Shown here one piece after another: positions 6,411 to 12,264 of a stretch of DNA of 12,264 bases. The DNA lies in contig NZ_QFOA01000099.1 of NCBI RefSeq assembly GCF_003248505.1, positions 1 through 12,264 of the forward strand, written 5' to 3'. The DNA comes from Sphingobium sp. (lineage in GTDB: Bacteria > Pseudomonadota > Alphaproteobacteria > Sphingomonadales > Sphingomonadaceae). A program made the position numbers and the translations under genes. Each line of letters opens with the position of its first letter. Within the stretch, counting starts at the first letter, position 1. Under the pieces are notes generated by a model, which was given only the letters and a program-made list of their open reading frames with translations, was not told the DNA's origin and ran no database searches.

Positions 6411-7493
6411 TCATGCAGGCGCAGTTCGGCTTTCGAGCCATGCGAGGCGCTGGAAATTATAGACCAGGTTGGCCATGCCGATCTTGATCCTGGCGCGAGC
6501 GATGCCGATGGTACGGACGACGAGGCCCATGCGGTGTTTCTGTCCGGCAAAGACATGCTCAACGGCAGCGCGGACCTTTGAACGCCTTGCATTGGCTCTG
6601 GCTATCCGTTCAGGCAACGGCCGCCTGGGCAGGCGCTTCTGGTGGATATTGCTGGTGAACATGCCCCTGGCGAGGAACGCCTCGTTCTTCTTCGATCGAT
6701 AGGCGGTATCGGCCCAGACACCCGAGGCGGTATTCTCCTTGCTGATCAGGTCAGGCAGTCGCGCCCCATCATGGGCATTGGCGGCGCTCGCATCCCAGGT
6801 GCGGATCAGACCGTGAGCCCGATCGATGCCGATATGATTTTTATAGCCGAACATCGGGATGGCCAGATCGACCGGCTTTGCCGCTTTGGGATCGGCGCCT
6901 TCCTGGACTTTGGCCTTGCTATATTTGATCGACCAGCGCGCATCGCGGTCTTTCTGCCGGACCTTGGCCGGCGTCCATTCTTTGGGAATACGGCCTTCCT
7001 TGATCGCCATCTTCTCCTCCTGGGTGTTGCGCTGCCTGGGTGCGGGCACGACGGTGGCATCAATGATCTGACCGCCCATGGCCAGATATCCCTGGTCCTT
7101 GAGCGCGACATCGAAACGCGCGAACAGCCGGTCGATCGCCTTGGCCTTCACAAGCCGTTCGCGGAACAGCCAGACCGTGGTGGCATCCGGCACGGTGCCT
7201 TCCAGCCCCACGCCCAGGAAGCGCTGAAACGATAGCCTGTCCTTGATCTGGAACTCGGTTGCCTCGTCGGACAGCGAATACAACGCCTGTAGAACCAGGA
7301 TTTTGAACATCAGCACCGGATCGAACGGCGGCCGTCCGCCCTTGTTACGAGGACCACGTCGCAGCGCAGCCACAAGCGGTCCCCGGAATAGCTCGAAGTC
7401 CACCACCGCCGATAACCGCTCCAGCGGATCGCCTGCCGCGCTCAGCGCCTCATATCGGTCCGAAAGATCAAAGAAACCCGGCTGTACTGCCAT
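6411..7493 (-). CDS. tnpA: IS5-family transposase
   Basis: The 360-residue DDE transposase belongs to the IS5 family. The N-terminal DUF772-type part has GGRPPFDPVLMFKILVLQAL (residues 52-71) and DEATEFQIKDRLSFQRFLG (76-94). The catalytic residues are Asp145 (IIDATVV), Asp262 (VWADTAYRS) and Glu312 (AAVEHVFAGQKHRMGL), and YNFQRLAWL near the end is usual for the family. The ATG at 7493 is chosen over an ATG 12 codons upstream because GGAGG sits 5 bp before it and MAVQPGFFDL is a common family start. No frameshift or internal stop is visible, so it is probably functional. Confidence 0.92.
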   Translation of the reverse strand: MAVQPGFFDLSDRYEALSAAGDPLERLSAVVDFELFRGPLVAALRRGPRNKGGRPPFDPVLMFKILVLQALYSLSDEATEFQIKDRLSFQRFLGVGLEGTVPDATTVWLFRERLVKAKAIDRLFARFDVALKDQGYLAMGGQIIDATVVPAPRQRNTQEEKMAIKEGRIPKEWTPAKVRQKDRDARWSIKYSKAKVQEGADPKAAKPVDLAIPMFGYKNHIGIDRAHGLIRTWDASAANAHDGARLPDLISKENTASGVWADTAYRSKKNEAFLARGMFTSNIHQKRLPRRPLPERIARANARRSKVRAAVEHVFAGQKHRMGLVVRTIGIARARIKIGMANLVYNFQRLAWLESRTAPA

Positions 7494-7550
7494 CTCTGCC
7501 TCCGCCACTGTGCCGACGAAGTGAATCAAATCTGGCCCTCAAAGGCCAGC

Positions 7551-7567
7551 GTTTTTCGAGATGTCCA
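7551..7567 (-). repeat. IS5-family element terminal inverted repeat (right)
   Basis: GTTTTTCGAGATGTCCA is the inverted partner of 6275-6291 with one mismatch. It lies about 60 bp upstream of the transposase start and so also covers its promoter region. Confidence 0.75.
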
Positions 7568-7642
7568 GGTGTTAGGGCAATCCCTTCTCTCGCGTCGTCA
7601 TTTCGCTTGACCGCCTGCATCGTTCCGGCGAGCAATCAAGAC

Positions 7643-7912
7643 ATGACCGTGATCGAAAAAGCCGCCCGCGCCCTCTGCCAGGCACAGGGCCAAGACGATA
7701 GCGCCCTTGTCGAGGGCAACCCTGCCTGGCGCGCCTATGTGCCCCAAGTCATAACAGTGCTCGCCGCGATCCACGAACCGAGCGATATCATGAAGGAAGC
7801 CGGCGCCGAAATCGTCCGCCATGTGGGGGAGGGCGAGTCCGACTATGCGCACCAGAGCGACGCCGCCAATATCTGGCGCTTCATGATCGACGCCATGCGT
7901 CGGGATAGCTGA
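7643..7912 (+). CDS. Small hypothetical protein
   Basis: The 89-residue acidic protein has an N-terminal helix (EKAARALCQAQGQDD), a WRAYVPQVITVLAAI helix (27-41) and a C-terminal section with SDAANIWRFMIDAMRR. Similar short proteins of unknown function occur on alphaproteobacterial mobile DNA; I infer no activity. The ATG at 7643 is preferred over a TTG at 7607; neither has a good ribosome site. Its upstream side is bounded by the IS5 element, so its original promoter may have been displaced. It converges on the par operon, and its stop codon overlaps a GATAGCT half-site. Confidence 0.65.
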   Translation: MTVIEKAARALCQAQGQDDSALVEGNPAWRAYVPQVITVLAAIHEPSDIMKEAGAEIVRHVGEGESDYAHQSDAANIWRFMIDAMRRDS

Positions 7913-7951
7913 CGAGTTCCCGATAGCTATCGGGAAGCTATCCGATAGCTA
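7904..7951. promoter_or_regulatory. Cluster of GATAGCT/AGCTATC half-sites (candidate centromere)
   Basis: Within 48 bp there are five heptamer half-sites: GATAGCT at 7904, 7922 and 7944, and AGCTATC at 7925 and 7936. TTCCCGATAGCTATCGGGAA (7917-7936) is a perfect 20-bp palindrome. AGCTATC-C-GATAGCT (7936-7950) is a second one sharing a base with the first. The cluster lies between two converging genes and covers both stop codons. It could be a partition site bound by the RHH protein, or a two-way terminator. Confidence 0.6.
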
Positions 7952-8314
7952 CTCAATATCTTCCGCCAGTGCCGTTAGCGCCCGTTCCAATACCGCGCCC
8001 AGCGGCACCCCCATCTTGTCGGCGATCCGGTAGAGCTCCTCGATCGTCTCTTCGGTCGCCTTAATATTGATCTGCCGATTGCGGCCCGTGGTGTGCCGCC
8101 GTGGCGCGCGCGCCGGACCGGAGGGCGGGGGAGGGGAGGAGACACGCGTTTCAGCTGTCCACGTCGCTGTCTCGCTTGTGGCTCCCTTCCCCGCCTTGCG
8201 GCTTGGAAAACCGGCATTCTCCGCGATCGCGTCGATCGCGGCGACAGGGACAGGCTTGGCAGCGCCGTCGGACGCGAAATCGTCGAGGTCGCTGAAAGGA
8301 TTGGCCCGGCTCAT
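7949..8314 (-). CDS. RHH-type partition protein (ParB-like centromere binder)
   Basis: The 121-residue protein probably binds the plasmid centromere and stimulates ParA. Its C-terminus (about 78-119) reads as a ribbon-helix-helix: strand NRQINIKAT, helix EETIEELYRIADKMG, and helix PLGAVLERALTALAED. The N-terminal half is Pro/Ala-rich and likely flexible (NPFSDLDDFA, then about 35-77), as in partner proteins that touch ParA through a disordered tail. Its start codon overlaps the parA stop in ATGA, with AGGAGG upstream, so translation is probably coupled. A cluster of GATAGCT sites overlaps its stop codon. Annotators may call similar proteins a stability/partitioning determinant. The domain assignment is from pattern only. 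Confidence 0.78.
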   Translation of the reverse strand: MSRANPFSDLDDFASDGAAKPVPVAAIDAIAENAGFPSRKAGKGATSETATWTAETRVSSPPPPSGPARAPRRHTTGRNRQINIKATEETIEELYRIADKMGVPLGAVLERALTALAEDIE

Positions 8315-9009
8315 GCTGTCATATCCTCCTGTCGTGCGCCCTTGCCCCGGCTCTTGCGCAGCCGCTCGATCACCTCGACCGCGAACAGTTCGGCATTGGC
8401 GATCGCCTTGTCCAGATTGGCGACCTCTTTCGGGTCAAGCGCTTCGAGCGTTTGGCGGAAAGAGAAAATCGCCCGAAACGCCTCGCGCTCATGCAACTGC
8501 GTCGCAAACATCGGCACGCCCGCATCGGTCAGCCCATCCTGGATATGCCCCATGGTCCGCGTGCGGATGATGGGACTCGTCCGCGACAACAGCACGCCAT
8601 AGGGCACGGCGCGTCCAGTCATCTTTTCATGCTGCTTCAACACCCGGATAGCCCGGCTTGCCTGCTCCGCATCGAGTTGTGACCCCTGCATCGGGATGAC
8701 CACCAGATCGGCCTGGCTGACGGCCAGCAACACGATCTTGGCCGCTGTGCCTTCTAGATCGACGATGACGAAAGGGGTTTGCCGCGCCGCATCCTCGATC
8801 CGGTCGAGGATAGTGTCCTCATCGACATCGGCGAGGATCGACAGATTGTCGGGTAGGGCGGAATCCTTGCCCCAGGAAGCGATGGGATGATTGGGATCGG
8901 CATCAATGATCGTCACCCTCGCACCCCGCGCCAACTGCGAGGCGAGGAGGAGGGCAGCCGTGGTCTTCCCGACGCCTCCCTTAGGACTTATGAAGGCGAT
9001 GGTTGGCAT
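8311..9009 (-). CDS. parA: ParA partition ATPase (small, type Ib-like)
   Basis: The 232-residue ATPase drives plasmid segregation by forming dynamic ATP-dependent complexes on nucleoid DNA. It has the deviant Walker A motif SPKGGVGKTT (residues 8-17, signature Lys10 and Lys15), the switch-like IIDADPNHP (34-41), and FVIVDLEGT (80-88) at Walker B. The last has Glu where many ParA proteins have Pro (DTPG). There is no N-terminal DNA-binding extension, which points to the short type Ib class. The ATG at 9009 is chosen over 9057: AAAGGA lies 6 bp upstream and MPTIAFISPKGG is the natural start. It overlaps the RHH gene by 4 bp. Palindromes at 9010-9046 lie directly upstream and overlap its ribosome site. 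Confidence 0.93.
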   Translation of the reverse strand: MPTIAFISPKGGVGKTTAALLLASQLARGARVTIIDADPNHPIASWGKDSALPDNLSILADVDEDTILDRIEDAARQTPFVIVDLEGTAAKIVLLAVSQADLVVIPMQGSQLDAEQASRAIRVLKQHEKMTGRAVPYGVLLSRTSPIIRTRTMGHIQDGLTDAGVPMFATQLHEREAFRAIFSFRQTLEALDPKEVANLDKAIANAELFAVEVIERLRKSRGKGARQEDMTA

Positions 9010-9046
9010 GGATATCCTTTCAGCTACCATGTAGCTATCTGATATC
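9010..9046. promoter_or_regulatory. parA upstream operator/centromere-like palindromes
   Basis: The stretch packs GGATATCC (9010-9017), the inverted repeat AGCTAC-CAT-GTAGCT (9022-9036), AGCTATC (9033-9039) and GATATC (9041-9046) directly before the parA start. In small-ParA systems the partner protein usually autoregulates the operon and binds a nearby centromere, so this is the expected place for such sites. The same motifs recur at 6198-6237 and 7904-7951. Confidence 0.6.
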
Positions 9047-9057
9047 GATCTAGTCAA

Positions 9058-9609
9058 TCTTTTGTGGGAGCGATATGTGCTGCCATGTCTCGTATCACTT
9101 TGATTTTCTACGGACCCGAAATGGGCATTATGGGAGTGAAGAAGATAGTTGCCAGAATGAATTTGCCCCTGTTCGTCGCGATAGTCCTATGTGAGTGAAC
9201 CTTTAGTGCGTAAACATGCGAACATAACTAGGAGTACCATTGAGAGAGGCTACTCTTAAATCGGCCGAATGCGGCGATAAATAGCTGGGAAGAGGACTTT
9301 GTATCTGCACGCAGAAACTTTTCGGTTGCCGACGCCCTTTGTAGCTGATCAGAAAATCACAACTGTTCGCAAGGGGTTTGCTTGTTCGAGTAACACAGGT
9401 ACCAATTGTACGATTTGGAAGATTGGTCGAATGCAGCCCCAATCCACCGTCAGCGTGATGCTACCGCAATCGCAGGCCCAATGTTCGTTTTCATTCTTTG
9501 GTCATTGCTGGCGCCGTGGCTGCAATACATCTTATGGCAGCAATGCATTTCTCCCAAACAACATACCAATGCGTTGCGGTAATATCGAAATTAAAGAGTC
9601 AGTCTAATC
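9058..9609. other. AT-richer spacer without a convincing gene
   Basis: About 550 bp separate the par operon from the polysaccharide cluster. Base composition drops here compared with the replication genes. Short open frames exist: a 37-codon one at 9085-9198 ending LPLFVAIVLCE, and a 103-codon one starting TTG at 9299. Neither has a good ribosome site or a recognisable product. The promoter for the FkbM gene must lie here or further upstream, but I cannot point to clear -35/-10 boxes. Confidence 0.5.
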
Positions 9610-12111
9610 ATGAAAAGTTTTGCCCAAAATTTTGAGGACGTCATGCTGTGGCGAGCTTTGCATCATGTGGAATGTGGCTTCTTCATCGATATAGGCGCGC
9701 AACACCCTATCAAAGATTCTGTCAGCAAGGTGTTTTCCGAGCATGGTTGGACAGGGATTCATGTCGAACCTGTTCCACTTTATGCAGATATGTTGAGATC
9801 AGATAGACCTCAAGATCAGATAATAGAAGCGATCGTATCTGATACAAAAGGATTATGTACTTTTTACGAAATAGAAGGCACCGGACTGTCAACCAGTAAT
9901 AAATATATAGCAGATCGTCATAAATCAAAAAATTTTGAATATCAGTCTATCGTAGTATCTTCGATCACACTAGACGATATACTTTTAATTAATCCTGATC
10001 GCGAAATTCATTGGCTCAAGATCGATGTTGAGGGAAGCGAAAAATCGGTTCTAAATGGTTGGAATAATCTTGATCGAAAACCCTGGATTATTGTGGTCGA
10101 ATCTACTGAGCCGGGCACGCAGATAAGCAACTTTCTGGAGTGGGAGAAGCTTATTACCGATAAAGCATATAATGCAGTATATAGCGACGGTTTGAATAGA
10201 TTTTATCTCAGCTCTGATCATAAAGAGCTAAGTCATCATTTTTCCTATCCACCAAATATATTTGACGGTTTTCAAATTAGTCAGCACTCAGACCATGTAA
10301 TCGAAATTGTTCGTGATCATCAAAGTACGATCTCACAATTGGAAGCGCGCATGGTTGTGGACGCGGAATTGATCCGCTCCCAAGCAGACGCGCTTGTCTC
10401 GCAAATTCGTTCCGAAACAAACGACCAGCTCGATCAAGCGCAAAAGCGCGAAAAGGCCATTATCACCTCTGCTACTACCCAGAAACGATTTTGGCTGGAC
10501 CGTTGCAGGCAACTTCGGCAGCGCTTGCAGATAAAGCATGATGAATTCCTTGTGCGGGAACATGAGGCTCGATACCAATCAGACCAACTCATAGCGCATG
10601 CGCGTACACAGGCCGATGAAGAGCTGAGAGCTGTTGAAGCGCAGCTAAATTCGGCTGTTTCCCGCGAATCAGCTCTCACAAATCTTTTAACCTCTGTAGA
10701 GAAGAGGCATGCCGAGAGCATGATTGCGGTTTTGGCGCGCGAACGCGAATCTCAGTCCCGCTCAGAGCAGGCGATGGAAGAAGCGCGCATACGAGTGCGA
10801 GAGTTGCAAGATGGACTTCGCCGGCAACTGGAGGTGGCCCAAGCACAGCTAGACGCAGTCATCCAGCGTGAGGAAATCCTTACCAGAACCTTGTTATTGC
10901 AGGAAGAGATGCACGCTTCTGCTTTAGCTTCGATAAAATCCTTAAATGACGAGAAATCGACGAATTTTATTCGAGAGATAGAAGAATACGAAAATAAAAT
11001 TGTGAATATGAATTCAGAAATTCAAAATTTAAATATATTGTTGTCAAAAAAAGATAATATTATAAATTACTTAATAAAATACATATCTTATGTTCAAATT
11101 GCCATTATAGATTTAATGTCAAGTAGGGTATTGAAAATATTATCATATGCCAATTGCCTATCGAAGATAAGTGACTTTCCGGAAAAAATTAAAAATATCT
11201 TACGGATAGTTCGTGCATCGGATGTTGTGGTTTCGATGGAGATAGGCAATATCGCGCCTAGCTCGTCGGGCAATCCAGATGATGAAGTTAATCCTCACTC
11301 TGCGGTTTATTCCGACCCTGCCATGCACCAGGATAATAGCAAATTGAAGAACGTCGATATGCCCTTCCTACACGGCAAAAACATTATTGATCTTATGAGC
11401 CTAGGTCTAGATCAATTTATAATAATGTCATACAATTTGTTGTTAGGTAGAAATCCCGATCAATCGGAATTACGAATTCATGGCAGCTCATTGCGTGCGG
11501 GATTGGGCCGAAGTAAGATGCTGTTCGAAATTATTTCGTCGCCAGAATATAAGAAATCTTATGAGAATACGGTCGAAATAAAATCCGATGAAGACTTCAT
11601 AAGCTGGCTTTATGACCGGTACATGCACCGTACACCCGATGCGGCCGGGCTTGCGCACTATGCGGGGATGCTGGCCCGCGGTGTGAAACGGGAGCAGGTC
11701 AAGCGGGATATCGCAGGATCGAAAGAGGCGAGGTCGACAGGCAGCCTGTGGTTCGAGCTTGACCGTCTCATGGACGCCGAGCGCCAGAAGCAGAAACACC
11801 GCCGTCATTGGTTGCGGCGTTCTCAACCCAGCGATCGGCAGCAACACCAGCAGCAAGAAGCGCTGCTGCAACTTTTCCATGATACGGGCGCAAAGCTGCG
11901 CGCTGCTCCGCACTCCACAGAATCTGCGCCGGGTGACCTTCCCCCTCATGCAGCGGACGTAACGATGGCCGGCATGGCCTTTAATCAAGTGGTTCGCCCG
12001 GTCGCGCCGCTCGAAGCCGTCGATATGAATGACATGCCCCCTGAAGCCCGCCGGATCATCGTGCGGCTTCAGCATGCAATGGGCGTATCAATGAACAAGG
12101 GGCACGCATGA
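9610..12111 (+). CDS. FkbM-type methyltransferase with coiled coil and two DUF4214 domains
   Basis: The 833-residue protein starts with an FkbM/Methyltransf_21 domain (about 1-205): SAM motif FFIDIGA (24-30), acidic HVEP (51-54), and WLKIDVEGSE (135-144). Such enzymes usually O-methylate sugars. A long coiled coil follows (about 232-485), then two DUF4214 copies: DQFIIMSYNLLLGRNPD to SSPEY (601-647) and EDFISWLYDRYMHRTPD to SKEA (661-707). The tail is Gln-rich and basic. No signal peptide or membrane helix is evident. The gene is AT-rich up to about 11600 and GC-rich after it, so it looks mosaic. Likely a polymer-modifying enzyme, perhaps one that measures or terminates chains through its coiled coil. 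The ribosome site is weak (AAAGAG). It overlaps the next gene by ATGA. Confidence 0.85.
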   Translation: MKSFAQNFEDVMLWRALHHVECGFFIDIGAQHPIKDSVSKVFSEHGWTGIHVEPVPLYADMLRSDRPQDQIIEAIVSDTKGLCTFYEIEGTGLSTSNKYIADRHKSKNFEYQSIVVSSITLDDILLINPDREIHWLKIDVEGSEKSVLNGWNNLDRKPWIIVVESTEPGTQISNFLEWEKLITDKAYNAVYSDGLNRFYLSSDHKELSHHFSYPPNIFDGFQISQHSDHVIEIVRDHQSTISQLEARMVVDAELIRSQADALVSQIRSETNDQLDQAQKREKAIITSATTQKRFWLDRCRQLRQRLQIKHDEFLVREHEARYQSDQLIAHARTQADEELRAVEAQLNSAVSRESALTNLLTSVEKRHAESMIAVLARERESQSRSEQAMEEARIRVRELQDGLRRQLEVAQAQLDAVIQREEILTRTLLLQEEMHASALASIKSLNDEKSTNFIREIEEYENKIVNMNSEIQNLNILLSKKDNIINYLIKYISYVQIAIIDLMSSRVLKILSYANCLSKISDFPEKIKNILRIVRASDVVVSMEIGNIAPSSSGNPDDEVNPHSAVYSDPAMHQDNSKLKNVDMPFLHGKNIIDLMSLGLDQFIIMSYNLLLGRNPDQSELRIHGSSLRAGLGRSKMLFEIISSPEYKKSYENTVEIKSDEDFISWLYDRYMHRTPDAAGLAHYAGMLARGVKREQVKRDIAGSKEARSTGSLWFELDRLMDAERQKQKHRRHWLRRSQPSDRQQHQQQEALLQLFHDTGAKLRAAPHSTESAPGDLPPHAADVTMAGMAFNQVVRPVAPLEAVDMNDMPPEARRIIVRLQHAMGVSMNKGHA

Positions 12112-12264
12112 TGCGTATTGTAATCGATCTTCAGGGCGCACAGGGCGGTTCCAGTCGGTTCCGGGGAATAGGCCGTTACGGCCTATCCCTGACCCAGTGG
12201 ATGGCGCACAACCGTGGCGCGCATGAGGTCTTCGTTGCGCTTAACGGAGAATTTGCGGAGTCCA
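12108..12264 (+). CDS. GT4-like glycosyltransferase, N-terminal part (cut by window end)
   Basis: The visible 52 codons begin MMRIVIDLQGAQ and contain SRFRGIGRYGLSLTQWM, a start typical of group 1 (GT4) glycosyltransferases used in polysaccharide assembly, followed by HEVFVALNGEF. The frame remains open at the window end. The first ATG (12108) overlaps the stop of the preceding gene; the second ATG (12111) is equally possible. AAGGGG at 12097-12102 serves either. The tight coupling suggests it shares an operon and a pathway with the FkbM/DUF4214 protein. Donor and acceptor sugars cannot be told from this fragment. Confidence 0.82.
   Translation, partial: MMRIVIDLQGAQGGSSRFRGIGRYGLSLTQWMAHNRGAHEVFVALNGEFAES

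Larger units (their letters stand above)
6275..7567 (-). mobile_element. IS5-family insertion element
   Basis: TGGACACCTCGAAAAAC (6275-6291) is mirrored by GTTTTTCGAGATGTCCA (7551-7567), with 16 of 17 positions matching. The pair encloses an intact IS5-type transposase and gives an element of about 1.3 kb, normal for the family. The outermost bases may extend a few positions further on each side. I found no clear target duplication: the flanks are GAGAGAGG on the left and GGTGTTAGG on the right. The element separates the replication genes from the partition side. Confidence 0.8.

Noticed and set aside
9085..9198. 37-codon frame starting ATG at 9085, ending with a hydrophobic stretch LPLFVAIVLCE
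   Set aside because: The GGGAG upstream is too distant, the product matches nothing I know, and such a short frame is expected by chance in an AT-richer spacer.
9299..9607. Frame of about 100 codons before the FkbM gene
   Set aside because: It starts with TTG, has no ribosome site, shows no codon bias or recognisable motif, and overlaps another open frame with a membrane-like stretch. Both look like chance.

Overview
The window reads as a plasmid replication and partition region from an alphaproteobacterium, most likely a sphingomonad (Sphingomonas, Sphingobium or Novosphingobium). The basis is the RPA-type RepA, the small ParA with its ribbon-helix-helix partner, the companion helix-turn-helix protein, and the GC-rich codon use of most genes. 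The host is inferred from familiar gene types, not from a marker gene.

Layout. (1) Positions 1-2966 form an ISKra4-like insertion element with 24-bp terminal inverted repeats (20/24 matching). It carries a pRiA4b ORF-3-like passenger gene, a serine resolvase and the transposase. A res-like inverted repeat lies between resolvase and transposase. (2) At 3067-3462 is the 3' remnant of a bifunctional mannose-1-phosphate guanylyltransferase / mannose-6-phosphate isomerase gene (manC/xanB type), reduced to its cupin domain. (3) Positions 3477-6192 hold the replication module: an 11-bp inverted repeat, one inverted iteron upstream of repA, repA, five direct iterons spaced 31-33 bp, a leader with two hairpins, and a second winged-helix plasmid gene. 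(4) An IS5-family element occupies about 6275-7567. (5) Positions 7643-9009 carry a small hypothetical gene facing a parA-RHH operon whose two genes overlap by ATGA. (6) About 550 bp without a convincing gene follow. (7) From 9610 a polysaccharide-type cluster starts: a long FkbM methyltransferase / coiled-coil / double DUF4214 protein, overlapping by 4 bp a GT4-like glycosyltransferase cut by the window end.

How it fits together. RepA probably binds the iterons downstream of its gene to fire replication, and the inverted copy in front of its gene to repress itself. ParA and the RHH protein probably segregate the replicon. Short palindromes built from GATAGCT/AGCTATC and GGATATCC recur at the edges of the rep and par genes and are candidate centromere or operator sites. 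The manC fragment on one side and the surface-polysaccharide cluster on the other suggest that exopolysaccharide DNA has been recombined around this backbone.

The most notable points are the dispersed GATAGCT/GGATATCC palindromes, the passenger-carrying ISKra4-like element with its resolvase, and the mosaic FkbM/DUF4214 gene. In that gene, base composition jumps between the two tandem DUF4214 repeats. I see no RNA genes and no CRISPR array.
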